Shown one piece after another: positions 25,198-37,700 of a DNA stretch of 64,000 nucleotides. A model generated the notes under the pieces. It did not search any database. It was given only the letters and a program-made list of their open reading frames with translations, and was not told the DNA's origin. A program made the translations under genes and the position numbers. Origin of the DNA: Centrapalus pauciflorus (taxonomy: Eukaryota; Streptophyta; Magnoliopsida; Asterales; Asteraceae); assembly GCA_020465985.1 (NCBI GenBank), contig JAANYP010004869.1, forward strand, positions 434,001 through 498,000, written 5' to 3'. How positions within the stretch are numbered: the first letter of the stretch is position 1; each line of letters starts with the position of its first letter.

Positions 25198-28142
25198 CCC
25201 CTTGATATTTCTCTACTCAATTTCAGTTCTCAAGAATGGTTTTCCCCCCATACTGTACCATGATACACTAACTTAGTAATGTCCATAATTTGTAATTTAG
25301 TATGATCACATGTCCCATATCTTTGTGCAGACACATATTCATATTCGTATAAAACATGCACATGGTGACATAATATTAATATAGCACATAATAATATGAA
25401 TGTCATAGACATGTGTTTTTTTATTGTACAACAATATCTGCATGAAGTACAACCTGCTTAACCAATCTTTCTGGCATTACTTTCTGTTTCCTGATAATTA
25501 TGTGTATCTACTGATGTTGAAAACAGGCCATGGCCTTATCCGCGGTTTTCTGCATAGCGGGATGGCTTGCAATCTTTTTCGCCATGGTAATCTACAAACT
25601 ATGCATAATAATTTTTGCCATCATACTTATTATGATGTTCTATTATCTTTAAACCTTGGGACTGTGGTCTTTATTACTTAATATTTGTTGCTGTAACGTT
25701 TACTTCAGGGAGCATTTTCACTTGATACGGGCAGGTTCTTCACTGGATATGGGATAGGGGTGTTCTCCTTTGTGGTAAATTGCTAAAAATATATGAATCA
25801 TTAATTAGTTTACAAATTGCACAAGTGCTTAATTTGGTATTGATGTATAGGTTCCGATATATATCGCGGAGATAGCACCAAAAAACCTCCGTGGAGGGCT
25901 CACCACCCTCAATCAGGTTAGATCAATGGCTAAATATCACTCAAATTTCTTCCTTTTTTTTTGCAGTTTTCTTCAGGAAATGGAGTTGAGTAACCCGCAA
26001 GATCTCATGTTTCTGTTAAATCATGCAGCTCATGATTGTTTCTGGTTCATCGATATCGTTTTTGTTGGGAACAGTTGTTTCGTGGAGAACTTTAGCTTTA
26101 ACTGGTATGTACAAGTGTTGAAAGCGAACAGATAAATTTTTGCTGCCAATGAAGAACATGATCAATCTAAAACTCTTTTTGTGAATGATTTGTAGGACTT
26201 GTTCCCTGCATTCTACTGCTCGTTGGCCTATTGTTTATTCCAGAGTCACCTAGATGGCTGGTATGTTTATAACAGCTTCTAAAAAATTTAGTTTTTATAG
26301 TGCAAGATCATAGTAACATTACATGGATATGGTTGTTTCAGGCAAAGGTTGGCCGTGAATTAGAATTCGAATATTCTTTACGCAAGCTGCGTGGTGCAAA
26401 AGCAAACATTGCTGCTGAGGCTGATGAGATACATGTACATTAATCGCTCCTTTTGCTATATTTATAAGAAATTGTTGATCATTGGTATTTCTTGTGTAAA
26501 ATTTTGTAAGCAGTAGTTTCCCACAATTAAATTCCACCTTTGATGTGCAATTTGGGCTATTTGTGACCAAATTTAGCGCAGAACTGCTAATATGTTTTTT
26601 TTTGTGTCTAAATGTCTAATTATTCACATGATTTTTTACAGGATACTATACTTACTCTTCAAAGTCTTCCGAAAGCTAGACTATTGGATTTGTTCGACTC
26701 CAAATACATCAAAGCAGTCATTGTAAGCATCCTACAAAATTCTTTTCTTGGTGAATTAAAATTCCATGTTGTTAAAAGCGAACTAATTTCAGTTATAATT
26801 TGTTTTTGTTTATGTTATAGATTGCTGTTGGGCTAATGGTATGTCAACAATCTGGAGGAATCAATGGAATAGGATTCTACGCTAGCCAAACATTTGAAAC
26901 TGCTGGTATGACGTCTCTCGCGTGAAGATTAGTGCTTTGAAATGCATTGTAAATCGCTCAATATAACGAGTGGATGCATTTTAAGCACCTTTTCATGCAG
27001 GCTTCAATGGATTTTCAGTTCATGATGTGAAACTTGTTTTGTGCAGGACTTTCATCTGTAAAAGCCGGAACCATTGCTTATGCCTTGATTCAGGTTTGTC
27101 AATTGAACATAGCTTTCTTCCATGTGATTTTATGCGTTGTAATTTATGTTACCTATTTCTCACAACAAAAGCTTGAAAGCAATGCAGTTTTCTTTTGCTT
27201 TATTCAATTTACATCTGATTCATGCTATCATTGTTGAATCCAGATTCCTGTAACAATGCTCGGTGTTGTCTTAATGGACAAATCGGGAAGAAGGGCTCTC
27301 CTTCTGGTAAGTACTGAATGAGTGAGCGTTTTATGGAACCATAAAACCTTTTTTTTGGATGGAGTTCCAAGTATATTAACATTACTTTCAATTTCAAGTT
27401 CAAAAATCAAATTTGGATTTTGTGGGACAAAACTAGACACCAATGTTGCTTGTACTAACTGTTTTCCATTCCTCCTATCAGGTATCTTCATCCGGGACAT
27501 TTCTTGGCTGTTTTCTTGCCGGAACTTCATTTTTTCTCAAGGTTCATGCCTGTTACTCCAACCTGAAACACTCTTCTTCATTCATGTATGCTAAAAAAAC
27601 ATCGAGACTGATTTTAGTTTCACTTTCTCTGAATCCAGGGCCAAGCCATTTTTCTTGAATGGGTTCCCCTTCTCGCTGTTTCGGGTGTTCTTATGTTTAT
27701 AGCATCATTTTCTATCGGAATGGGAGCAGTACCTTGGCTAATCATGTCTGAGGTAACCATCAAAAACCAACAGCATACCTTTTTAGCCTTAAAACAGTCC
27801 GGTTAATGGGTTCCTGTTGGTTCACAGATATTTCCACTGCACATAAAAGGCGCTGCTGGGAGCGTTGTGGTGCTCGTGAATTGGTTGGGTGCATGGGCGG
27901 TCTCGTACAGTTTCAACTTTCTCATTAACTGGAGTCCTGCTGGTAAGTATTCTTCTTCCTGTAGCAGGTTTAGTCCCATTTTACTTGTTATCGTAGCCTG
28001 ATAAAATCTGTTTCGTTGGCTTGTAGGTACATTTTGGTTGTTTTCCGGATTTTGTTTCCTCACCGTCATCTTTGTAGCAAAATTAGTTCCCGAAACGAAA
28101 GGAAAAAGCTTGGAAGAAATTCAAGCATGCATCAACTCATAA
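24019..28142 (+). CDS. ERD6-like monosaccharide transporter, copy A
   Basis: A facilitator of the plant ERD6-like (ESL) branch of the major facilitator sugar-porter family, probably moving hexoses across the tonoplast. Seventeen GT/AG exons join in frame: 24019-24210, 24309-24371, 24468-24557, 25527-25586, 25709-25774, 25851-25916, 26029-26104, 26196-26260, 26342-26434, 26642-26722, 26821-26905, 27047-27093, 27244-27306, 27482-27541, 27639-27752, 27828-27942 and 28027-28142. They give 483 aa, close to Arabidopsis relatives. Motifs seen: GRIADTIGRKG (105-115), PESPRWL (220-226), QQSGGIN (293-299), DKSGRR (340-345), LVNWLGAW (423-430) and PETKG (467-471). An N-terminal LVEPLI (20-25) fits the LxxxLL-type signal reported for tonoplast targeting of ESL1. 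No disabling change is visible. Intron 3 holds an (AT)n tract. Confidence 0.95.
25138..25194. repeat. (TA)n microsatellite in intron 3 of copy A
   Basis: About 57 bp of TA dinucleotides. The matching place in copy B (about 35880) has only AAAGGTACAGATTTCC and no repeat, so it arose or was lost after the duplication. Confidence 0.95.
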
Positions 28143-28528
28143 TGGTCTGTTTCTAAAAAGAAATGGTTGTCTTAATAGTTGTAGCCTTGTAGGTAGGTAT
28201 TTAAAAACGTAACATCGAATGGTAGATTACGGTTCCTATAGTCGTTTTTGGTTTTGTCCAGTAGAGGTAATCTATTTCATTATTCAATTTTATATATAAA
28301 TTAGTTACCTATTTTTGCATTATGAATTTTGTGGTTTTTTTTTTTAAAGCAAAGGGTTAATATGTTAGAAATTTTGGATACAGAAACGAACCAACTTGGG
28401 AATCTGCCTTGGATGTTCTTGTGATTGTGTATTTATTTTTTGATAACAAGAATTTGTTATAACCAGGTAGATAATATGCAAGAAAACACGTTAGTTTCTA
28501 ACTGATAGAATTCATTTGTGTATATGGA

Positions 28529-29015
28529 ATTTTTCCCAAGGAAATCAAGTCGATAAGATCGTTTAACTTATAATTCAACCGACTAAGCCGTTGAAACCAT
28601 CCAAAAATGAACAGTAGTCATGGCTACATCAGCAAAATTAAACAATCTTAACAACATCAAGACTATTAAGATAACAACTATAGCTTCACAACCCTAAACT
28701 GTTAAACTTTCATGCTGTAAATAAAATTAACACATTAAGAAATAAATTCTTACATTAGAAATTCGTATATGTTTCAGGGCTCGAATTTAGACTCTGCCCC
28801 TTGGACCCTTCTAGGGGGCCCTTTGACTCCTGCTTTAGTGTTAGGGTCTTTACTTTAGTCAAATTTCATACCTTTATGAGTCCATGCTCATTCTAGTTTC
28901 AACAAAAGTCAATGAATTACACTAAAATAATAAAGATAATATTGACAAACCCAATAGATTTTCATAATTTCACGTTTTAAGTTATTAAAATTTTTTTCTT
29001 CAGTTGTTTAAATTA
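28529..29015. other. Intergenic DNA after unit A
   Basis: No gene seen. The sequence no longer matches unit B past about 28528. Confidence 0.4.
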
Positions 29016-29523
29016 GGGATAATTGCGCAAAAAACCTCAAACTTGTCCGCTTTTTGTGATTAAAACCCTAAACCATTTTTCGTTGCATAGAAAACCCTGA
29101 ACTAACTAAAAATCAGTAAATCAAGGTTTTATCAATGAGTAACTAATTGAAATCGGTTATTAATCCTACGTGGACTAGTAAATAACCTACGTAGAATAAA
29201 TTTTAATTGTTAAAACCGATTTCCAAGTATTACACATCATTTATATCGCTCGTAGATGAGGTAATCCCGTTTAAAATTACAATTAAAAATTATCAACGGA
29301 GTTTTAAATGATGTGTAATACTTGGCAACCGGTTCCAACAATTATAATTTATCCCATTTAGGTTATTTACCGGTTCCTGTAGGATTAATAATCGGTTACC
29401 CATTGATAAAATCTTGATTTACTGATTTTTAGTTTGTCCGGGGTTTTCTATGCAATGAAAAATGGTTTGGGGTTTTAATTACAAAAAGCGGACAAGTTAG
29501 GGATTTTTTTGCGCAATTATCCC
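29016..29523. mobile_element. MULE-type foldback MITE, GGGATAATTGCGC family (508 bp)
   Basis: The ends GGGATAATTGCGC and GCGCAATTATCCC are perfect inverted repeats. A perfect 9-bp direct repeat TTTAAATTA flanks it (29007-29015, 29524-29532). Arms pair almost throughout; for example AAACCATTTTTCGTTGCATA faces TATGCAATGAAAAATGGTTT, and AAGTATTACACATCATTTA faces AAATGATGTGTAATACTT. No coding capacity. Confidence 0.9.
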
Positions 29524-29754
29524 TTTAAATTATTGTATAAAGTATATAAGTTTTATCCATTTCAGTTGAGCAGGTAAAAACATTGTGACGTGGCATTAAA
29601 TATTGATTTTCGTTCACCCTTTTCCTTTTCTCCGACGATGAAGCGTGTTGGTCCGTCCAATCATCTGCTTTGGTCTGGACCTCTAAAATTCTTACGTCTC
29701 TCCACTCAGTGATGACTCTCTCGTTTCTTTAATTATCATACACCTTCATTGTCG

Positions 29755-30058
29755 ATTTCAAGCAACCATCGTCAAATGCTGGTAGGTGTTGTGTGTGTTT
29801 AACCGAAACCGTAGGTGATGTGTGTTCAGACCTTCATTAAATTCGTTGTACGAAAATTGTGGTGGAAATTGTTGAGAAAAAATATGCTGAAAATTTTGGG
29901 TTTTGTGGAATGCGTGATGATCATTGATATGGTATGGTAAATTGTTACGCAAAATGTGGTGGATAATTTTACGGTGGACGGAATGAAGAGTTTGTTCGAT
30001 AACAGGTATTACCACGTTGTCGACTAGAAGCGGGTTGTTTGCCGGTATTTGGATTCAT
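29755..30058 (-). pseudogene. Harbinger-associated ORF1-like N-terminal relic
   Basis: From the ATG at 30058 the minus strand reads MNPNTGKQPASSRQRGNT, then loses frame. Further fragments NYPPHF, QNPKFSAYF and FSQQFPPQFSYNEFNEG are spread over different frames with stop codons between. Asn/Pro/Gln-rich starts of this kind are typical of the accessory ORF1 protein of plant PIF/Harbinger transposons. A TATA-like CTATAAATA lies upstream at about 30155-30163 (minus strand). The assignment is from pattern memory, not a search. Confidence 0.5.
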
Positions 30059-30234
30059 AATTTAAGATAATGAAATGTGTGAAAGTGTGTAGATCGAAAG
30101 AGATAAAGTTGAGAGTTGAGAATGTGTGAATATGAATGTATGGAAGTGAATTATTTATAGTTCATAGAGTGAAAATATTGATTTAGTTTTTTTTATTTGC
30201 AATGGTCATTTGTCCGTTTTTAAGTTAAAAAAAA

Positions 30235-30400
30235 AAAAAAGAGTGGAAGGGGCCATTGGTAGTGGAAAGGCCGAGCGGGGAGGAAAAAAGCCGGGGCTGA
30301 GACGGGGGAATGATGTGCCCGTCGGCCTCTCTCCGAGGTGGCAAGCCGCCCACCTCTCGGCTTCATCATACCCTTCACTTGGAATGACAGCTGGGTTCGA
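30235..30400. repeat. GC-rich island, probable transposon subterminal region
   Basis: About 165 bp of GC-rich sequence in otherwise AT-rich DNA. It starts beside a poly-A run with GGGGCCATTGGTAGTGG, a terminus-like motif seen in some PIF/Harbinger elements, and contains CCTCTCTCCGAGGTGG, an inverted pair. It abuts the ORF1-like relic and resembles in character the GC-rich ends of the Harbinger element at 13271-16160. The 68-codon frame across it is not convincing. Confidence 0.4.
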
Positions 30401-30419
30401 TTCTCTTAAATATTAACCG

Positions 30420-31059
30420 AATATTTTTTTTGTTTTTGGATTTTAGAGACTTTGTTTTTGTATTTTTTTTAACAGTTTTTAAGCATTGTTTTTTTGTTAG
30501 GATTTCAAATTTTTAGGTTTTTAGATTTTAATTTTCTCAATACTTTTACCTCCACAAAACCTATTATGTATTATAAGTTCAACAACAACAATGATTATTG
30601 CCCGAATCCAATTAAATTTAAGTTTTATGCTACTAAAAAAAAAAGAAGAAAAACATCAATAATGATTTGAAATCGTTATCAAAAGAGAGAAACGAAACAG
30701 AAACAAAAACAAAAACAATAACAAAAACAAAAACAAAAAAATAGAATAGAACTCTAAAAATTTCCTTACACAAAATAATCAAATATTTAAACCGTTAAAG
30801 TTAACATATTATATAAATTTTGTTCGGTTTTTTTTTTCGGTATACAATCAAGTCAAAACCGAACCAACCTTTTCGGTTTTTAAAATTCAAAATCCAAACC
30901 AAATGGTTTCGTTCAGTTTCATTTTGGTTTTTGATATCTTTTTACCATACCTTAACCAAAAATAGGACATCATACATTCATGATTCATACCAACAACAAA
31001 AAGAGCGGGTAAAAGTAGAATGTGTATAGATATATAGTGACTAAAAATGTATGTGGGAA
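30420..31059. other. AT-rich DNA, no gene
   Basis: Nothing coding recognised. A run of CGGTTTT / AAAACCGAACC words at 30820-30950 suggests a decayed inverted-repeat element without clear ends. Confidence 0.35.
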
Positions 31060-31230
31060 TAGACCTCAAGTATTTTGTGACAAAATTTTTGTGTCGCTAC
31101 TTGGAAAAGGTATGGGTAAAAAATTGCTCTATATCTACTCTTTTACATAAGTGTCACCAAAAGTAATATTTAGTGACACTTTTTTTGTGTCACTAAAAAC
31201 ATGTGTCACTAAATGACATTTTTAATGCAT
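31060..31230. repeat. CACTA-type subterminal repeat relic
   Basis: Repeated TGTCACTAAAA, TTTAGTGACAC and GTGTCACTAAATGACA words in both orientations are the kind of short sub-repeats found near CACTA (En/Spm) transposon ends. The terminal CACTACAAGAAAA itself is absent here. It is present in the related stretch ending at 63525. Confidence 0.5.
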
Positions 31231-31308
31231 GAAATGCATAAAAATATCATTTAGCTAATTATGTTTTTAATTTGACCTTTAATTCATATATAATTTATAT
31301 AGAATATG

Positions 31309-31670
31309 GTTCATGGAAGTACCACTTATTATGCAGCGCACCAGAAGGTACCACCTTTAAAAAAAAATTTTTGATTTTTTTTCATAAACATGTTTTAATT
31401 AACATTATGAAGATCATATGTAAATTTCACATACATTCACATCTGATAGCTCTTAAAAACTGAGGTGAACGTACACTTACATAAATTTACATATATGTGA
31501 ACATACATTTATATGATGTACGATGAATACTTAGAATGTGTGAATGTGTGTGAAACTTACATATCATCTGTGTAATGTTAATTAGAACATGTTTATGAAA
31601 AAAAAATTTCAATTTTTTTTAAAAGTGTTACATTCTGGTGCGCTGCATTATAAGTGGTACCCACTTGAAC
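31309..31670. mobile_element. Inverted-repeat element with GCGCACCAGAA ends (about 362 bp)
   Basis: The left arm includes GTACCACTTATTATGCAGCG followed by CACCAGAA, and the right arm mirrors it as TTCTGGTG followed by CGCTGCATTATAAGTGGTAC. Inner arms pair too (CATAAACATGTTTTAATTAA against TTAATTAGAACATGTTTATG). Relics of the same family are at about 815-1290. No convincing target duplication was found. Confidence 0.65.
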
Positions 31671-31808
31671 TACAAAATAATTAACATTAAATATATAAAT
31701 AAACCTGATAAAAATAAAATAATAAAAGTAAGCAACATATTTGTTTTTTGAAGAGTAAGTATTCAAAATTCACTTATAGTTCTTTTGATTTCTTATGTGT
31801 AGCAAAAA

Positions 31809-32085
31809 GAGTTTACTAAGAAATAAATCAAAATGTTTTCATGTCCTTTTGCGTTTTTATCCATCAATGTTAATTTTTTAAAATAAAAATAGTCAAGTTA
31901 ATTTTTTATTTTTGGTTTACTGAAAAATAATATTAGAACCTCGTTTTTCAGTATATAAAAACCCGATTTAATAATTAAAACCCCGAATATTCGTGTTACA
32001 AAACTAAAAAAAAATAACATCGAGACGAAAAAGCAGAAACTATGAAAACATGTTGTTTTTTCGTAATAAACCTAACCAAAAATGT
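31809..32085. mobile_element. MITE of the TTTATTATGAAAAAAACC family, diverged
   Basis: The left end GAGTTTACTAAGAAATAAATC and the right end TTTTTTCGTAATAAACC with inner ATGTTTTCATG / CATGAAAACAT-type words match the family intact at 56120-56427. Target duplication unclear. Confidence 0.6.
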
Positions 32086-33435
32086 CATATGATTTACAAT
32101 AAAGTCATATTAAATGACTTATTGAGTTTTAATTTCTCATGATTCATTAATTCGTTTTAAGGTTGTTACACCTGTATACATTTATGAAAAAATTTTGCTA
32201 GCTATTCATAATTGAGTTTGACTATTAATTATTAACTATCAATTAAATAATTATTAACGTCAGTTAAAGTCAATATTTGTTTATTACATTATTTTTATTA
32301 GTTACATATTATATTAAGTATTTCATGATTAATATCATCATTAGTTATTTCTTTATTTTATTAATAAGCTATTAATATAGATACAAATATTACTATAATT
32401 AGAAATATTATTGAATATCATTTTATTATATTATTTACTAAATTCATTATTTAAAAAATTACTTTTTAATAGATGAGGTTTACTAAAATACATCTTATAT
32501 CATTATTTAAAATGAAGTTTTGCCAATGGCACCAATGAGTTACTGCCATCAATATTAGGTAAAAAATTATTTTTATTGGTTTAGTATTATGTTATTTGTC
32601 ATTAGTTTCATTTAAATAATATATAAGCAAAGAATTATAAAAAAGATGTTATATTAGTTACAAACTTACTTGAATTATTATAGCTCAATTTTGCAAAAAA
32701 AAATAAAGAAAAGTTATAAAATTATAGTGGCATATAATTACTTTAAAACTATTGGATTGACTTGATTTGGAAAGTGTGTTACCTTAATTATAAAAAAAAA
32801 TTAGCATGTAACCCGAATTGAAAGAAACTGTGACAGTAGTTTATCTTTTAAAGCAATTAACCCAGTGCAAACTATTGGCGATGATTTACATTAGGTTAAT
32901 TATATATTTTATTTTATTTAGATAAATAAGACCGTGGGTATGATTATGATAACATTAAAAAAACCCGAAAGATCTGTATTTAATTTTTGTGATTATAAAA
33001 TTAAGTCGATTAATTATAATTAAATTAAAATTTTAATTAAACAATAATATTTTCTTATCAAAACAGTCTTAATAACAATAATATTTTCTTATCATTTACT
33101 TTCTTTAATTAAATTATTTAAAAAAAAATATCCAACCGCATAAGCATAATTAATTATTTATTATCCATTTGATAAGGCGAATCCACTATAATTAGACATT
33201 TGTAAAGTTTCAAACGTACGTTGTGTACACATTAGCTAATAATTAGTTGTTGTTTTCAAATATTGAATTAAATTGTTGTACGTATTTATCCTTAACTAAT
33301 CCTTTCATATAAAGGAACCAACATTTAATATAATAATATATAATAAAAAACTAACATTAAATATCTAATAAATCGTATTAAGAAAACTCATAATTCTAGA
33401 TCAATCGCACCCACCGATATCATGTATTTCTAATT

Positions 33436-33746
33436 GGGCTAATTGCTAAAAATAGAAACAACTTTGTGCATTTTTAACATTTATAACAATATTATTTATT
33501 TTTTATCATCAATAGCATCAACTTTTACATTTTTTTTTATCATTTATAGCAAAACTTAAAAAATTTGTTGTTATAAATGATAACAAAATACAAAAGTTAT
33601 TGCTATTAATGATACAAAATACAAAAGTTGATATTATTGATATGAAAAAAATACAAAAGTTGATACTATTAGTGACAAAAAATAAATAATATTGCTATAA
33701 ATGATAAAAAATAAAAAAAGTTGTTACTATTTTTAGTTATTGACTC
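33436..33746. mobile_element. MULE-type MITE private to unit B (311 bp)
   Basis: The left end GGGCTAATTGCTAAAAATAG and the complement of the right end, GAGTCAATAACTAAAAATAG, are inverted repeats. A perfect 9-bp direct repeat TTTCTAATT flanks it (33427-33435, 33747-33755). Unit A has one TTTCTAATT at 23225-23233 and no insertion. Related element: 57282-57554. Confidence 0.88.
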
Positions 33747-34637
33747 TTTCTAATTAGCTAATTATCACATAAAAAACCATAAATATTACGAACGACTTAA
33801 GAAAAAGTATTCGATTTAAATAAATAATAAATTTAATAATCTTTAAATAAACCCAAAATCTGGTTAGATCATATTATTTTAATAATTTAATTTCATTAAT
33901 ATCAATATCATGACCTAATTATTGTTTATAAAATAAGGATAAATTATCAAGAAATATAATATAAAATTCAGTTTTTGACAAGAAAAGTAACATCAATTTT
34001 TAATTTTTATATAATATGGTATTAATAACCAACTAAAAAGATAAACAAATAATTTTACGTTTGCTTCATTGACAAAAAGATATTTTTTCATTATTTTTTT
34101 TGTATAAAAATTGAATCTCAAATCATTTGTTGGTAGAAAAAAAAGAATTATATGTTAATAATTTTGGTCTAAAATTTTCAAGATACATTTAGTTTTATAA
34201 CAAATTTAGAGAAAACATACTCCCTAATTCCCAATTGAAATATCCACTGGAAAAAAAACACACAGTTTAAAAAAAATGTGTAATTATTGTTATTCTTTAT
34301 ACTAAAATGACAACTAAACTGTTGTTTATGTATTTAATCATATTTTGAAAAAGATAACTAATTACAAAGATAATGTTATTATTGGAATTTAAAAAATTAT
34401 TATAATTTATATTTGGAAGTGGACAATTTTTACGAGACAATTTAAAATAGAATATGTAAATTTAAATTGGAACGGATGGAGTATTATTTAAAACGGAAAA
34501 AAAAATACGTGTTATGAATTATTATTAAACAATAATACTAATTAAAAAGGAAAAAAAAGAGGACAACAAAATCCAAGCAAAATTAGAAATAAGCATGCAA
34601 GTGACGATAGAGTTATTGGTGAGAGAAGCGGGCAGAT

Positions 34638-34713
34638 ACGTAAAACCACGTCAGATACAGCTTCATCTCACTTCTCACATGGAGTCTTCTTCATCTTCCT
34701 TCTCCTATATATT
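34638..34713 (+). promoter_or_regulatory. Proximal promoter of transporter copy B
   Basis: The copy A promoter is conserved here, with CCACGTCA at 34646-34653 and CTATATATT at 34705-34713, 72 bp before the ATG. The upstream ACGT element has changed from CACGTAA to TACGTAA (34637-34643). A CTTCTCACAT duplication and a loss in the CT-rich leader also differ from copy A. Confidence 0.5.
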
Positions 34714-34784
34714 GTCCTTAATATCGCCTTCCACCCTAATCATTAATAAATATCTCCATTCTTTGCTCTGTTTTTCCTGCAACC

Positions 34785-37700
34785 ATGGCCATTACAGAGC
34801 ACAGAGACATTGAGAAAGGGGATAACAAAGGCCTTGAGGATTTGGTGGAACCGCTTATCGATGATTCTTCCAAAAAACTCGATGATTCTCAAGAAACCAA
34901 TCACAATCATTCCATTGCTATGGTTCTTCTAAGCACTGCTGTTGCCGTTTGTGGTTCTCTCGAATTCGGATCCTGTGTAAGTTGAAGTTAATTAATTCCT
35001 TTTTTTCAGGATTTTTAGGGTTTTGTAAGTTTTGTTTGGTTGATTTGGAGTATATTATTTTTTTTGTAGGTTGGATATTCTGCTCCTACTCAATCTGCTA
35101 TCAGCATTGATTTGAATCTATCGGTTGCTGAGGTAGATTAGATTACTGTTCTTCATCGTTGAATTTGGTTTTATCGTGATTGAATGTAAAGTTACTGAGC
35201 TATATGTGTGTTCCATGTAAAAATTGCAGTATTCCCTTTTTGGCTCGATACTGACTATTGGTGCCATGATTGGAGCAATCACGAGTGGTAGAATTGCAGA
35301 CACAATCGGTCGAAAAGGGGTATAAACTTTTTATACAAAATGTTTTAATTAGTTTGTCTCTTTTGGATTTTGTTTTTTCTAATCTTTCATGCTTTATGGA
35401 TTGTTGCTTTGTTTACTTTCTGCAATATATGACAAAAGGGGATAAAAACACATAAAGTGTTAGGAAAATGCATATCTAAGTAAATTATTTGGAACAATTT
35501 TTAAATAATTTGTCTGATAATTATGAAAATCTTTATACTATTTAAATGAATACAATTTTGTCATAATGTTACATGTACTTTCTAAGTGCTTGACCTAATT
35601 TTGAATCTGAAATTCACTGAGTCAACAGATGGATCTTGTATATATTTCATTTTTTACCTGAAAGGATTTTTGTATGAGTTGTTTTGTAAGTTCGTACCTA
35701 TGTTTTATAATTTCATAATACAAACGAATTAATGAAACAAAAAAAAATGTTGAGAATAAACAATTGGTTTCGTAAAACAACAAATGATACGAGTGGAATA
35801 TAAGATAGAATTTGGGCATGTTATGCCCGTAGAGATGTAAGAAAGAAAGAAATACAAGAGTAAGTGTCAAATTATAAAAAGGTACAGATTTCCCGTTGAT
35901 ATTTGTCTACTCAATTTCAGTTCTCGAGAATGGTTTTCTCCCCATACTGTACCATGATACACTAAATTAGTAATGTCCATAATTTGTAATTTAGTATGAT
36001 CACATGTCCCATATCTTTGTGCAGACACATTCATATTCATATAAAACATGCACATGGTGATATAATAGTAATATAGCACATAATAATATATAATAATATA
36101 GACTGCAACGATCATATATATATACACGTACATGACTGTCATAGACATGTGTTTTTTATTGTACAACAATATCTGCATGAAGTACAACCTGCTTAACCAA
36201 TCTTTCTGGCATTACCTTCTGTTTCCTGATAATTATGTGCATTTACTGATGGTGAAAACAGGCCATGGCCTTATCCGCGGTTTTCTGCATAGTGGGATGG
36301 CTTGCAATCTTTTTCGCCATGGTAATCTACAAACTATGCCTATTGATTTTTGGCATTATACTTATTATGAGTTATATTATCTTTAAACCTTGAGACTGTG
36401 GTCTTTATTACTTAATATTTGTTGCTGTAACGTTTACTTCAGGGAGCATTTTCACTTGATGCGGGCAGGTTCTTCACTGGATATGGGATGGGGGTGTTCT
36501 CCTTTGCGGTAAATTGCTAAAAATGGATTTAAATTTGAATCATTATATAGTTTACAAATTGCACAAATGTTTAATTTGGTATTGGTGTATAGGTTCCGAT
36601 ATATATCGCGGAGATAGCACCAAAAAACCTCCGTGGAGGGCTCACGACCCTCAATCAGGTTAGATAAATGGCTAAATATCACTCAAATTTTCTTCCTTTT
36701 TCTTGCAGTTTTCTTCAGGAAAATGGAGTTGAGTAACCCGCAAGATCTTATGTTTCTGTTAAATCATGCAGCTCATGATTGTTTCTGGTTCATCGATATC
36801 GTTTTTGTTGGGAACAGTTGTTTCGTGGAGAACTTTAGCTTTAACTGGTATGTACAAGTGTTGAAAGCAAACAGATAATTTTTGCTGCCAATGAAGTACA
36901 TGATCAATCTAAAACTCTTTTTGTGAATGATTTGTAGGACTTGTTCCCTGCATTCTACTGCTTGTTGGCCTATTGTTTATTCCAGAGTCACCTAGATGGC
37001 TGGTATGTTTCTAACAACTTCTAAAAAATTTAGTTTTCATAGTGCAAGATCATAGTAACATTACATGGATATGGTTGTTTCAGGCAAAGGTTGGCCGTGA
37101 ATTAGAATTCGAATATTCTTTGCGCAAGCTCCGTGGTGCAAAAGCAAACGTTGCTGCTGAAGCTGATGAGATACATGTACATTAATCGCTCCTTTTGCTA
37201 TATTTATAAGAAATTGTTTATCATTGGTATTTCTTGTGTAAATTTTGTAAGCAGTAGTTGCCCACAATTAAATTCCATGTTTGATGTGCAATTTGGGCTT
37301 TTGTGACCAAATTTAGTGCAGAACTGCTAATATATATGTTTTTTTTAGCGTCTAAATGTCTAATTATTCACATGATTTTTTACAGGATACTATACTTGCT
37401 CTTGAAAGTCTTCCGAAAGCTAGACTATTGGATTTGTTCGACTCCAAATACATCAAAGCAGTCATTGTAAGCATCCGACAATTTTCTTTTCTTGGTGAAT
37501 TCAAATTCTATGTTGTTAAAAGTGAACTAATTTCAGTTATAATTTGTTTTTGTTTATGTTATAGATTGCTGTTGGGCTAATGGTATGTCAACAATTTGGA
37601 GGAATCAATGGAATAGGATTCTACGTTAGCCAAACATTTGAAACTGCTGGTATGCCGTCTCTTGTGTGAAGATTAGTGCTTTGAAATGCATTGTAAATCG

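Larger units (their letters stand above)
17875..28528. repeat. Segmental duplication, unit A
   Basis: This stretch matches 32265-39278 in order. Shared anchors are CAATATTTGTTTAT / TACAAATATTACT, AATGAAGTTTTGCCAATGGC, AACTATTGGC(A/G)A(C/T)GATTTACATTAG, the whole transporter gene, and the 3' block TTAGTTTCTAACTGATAGAA. Unit A is longer because it holds sequence missing from unit B, roughly 18335-21400 (including elements at 18659 and 20762), the MULE-type element at 21584, and an (AT)n tract in an intron. Confidence 0.85.

Noticed and set aside
30370..30420. GGTTCGATTC, a tRNA T-loop-like word
   Set aside because: No acceptor stem, D arm or anticodon arm can be formed around it.
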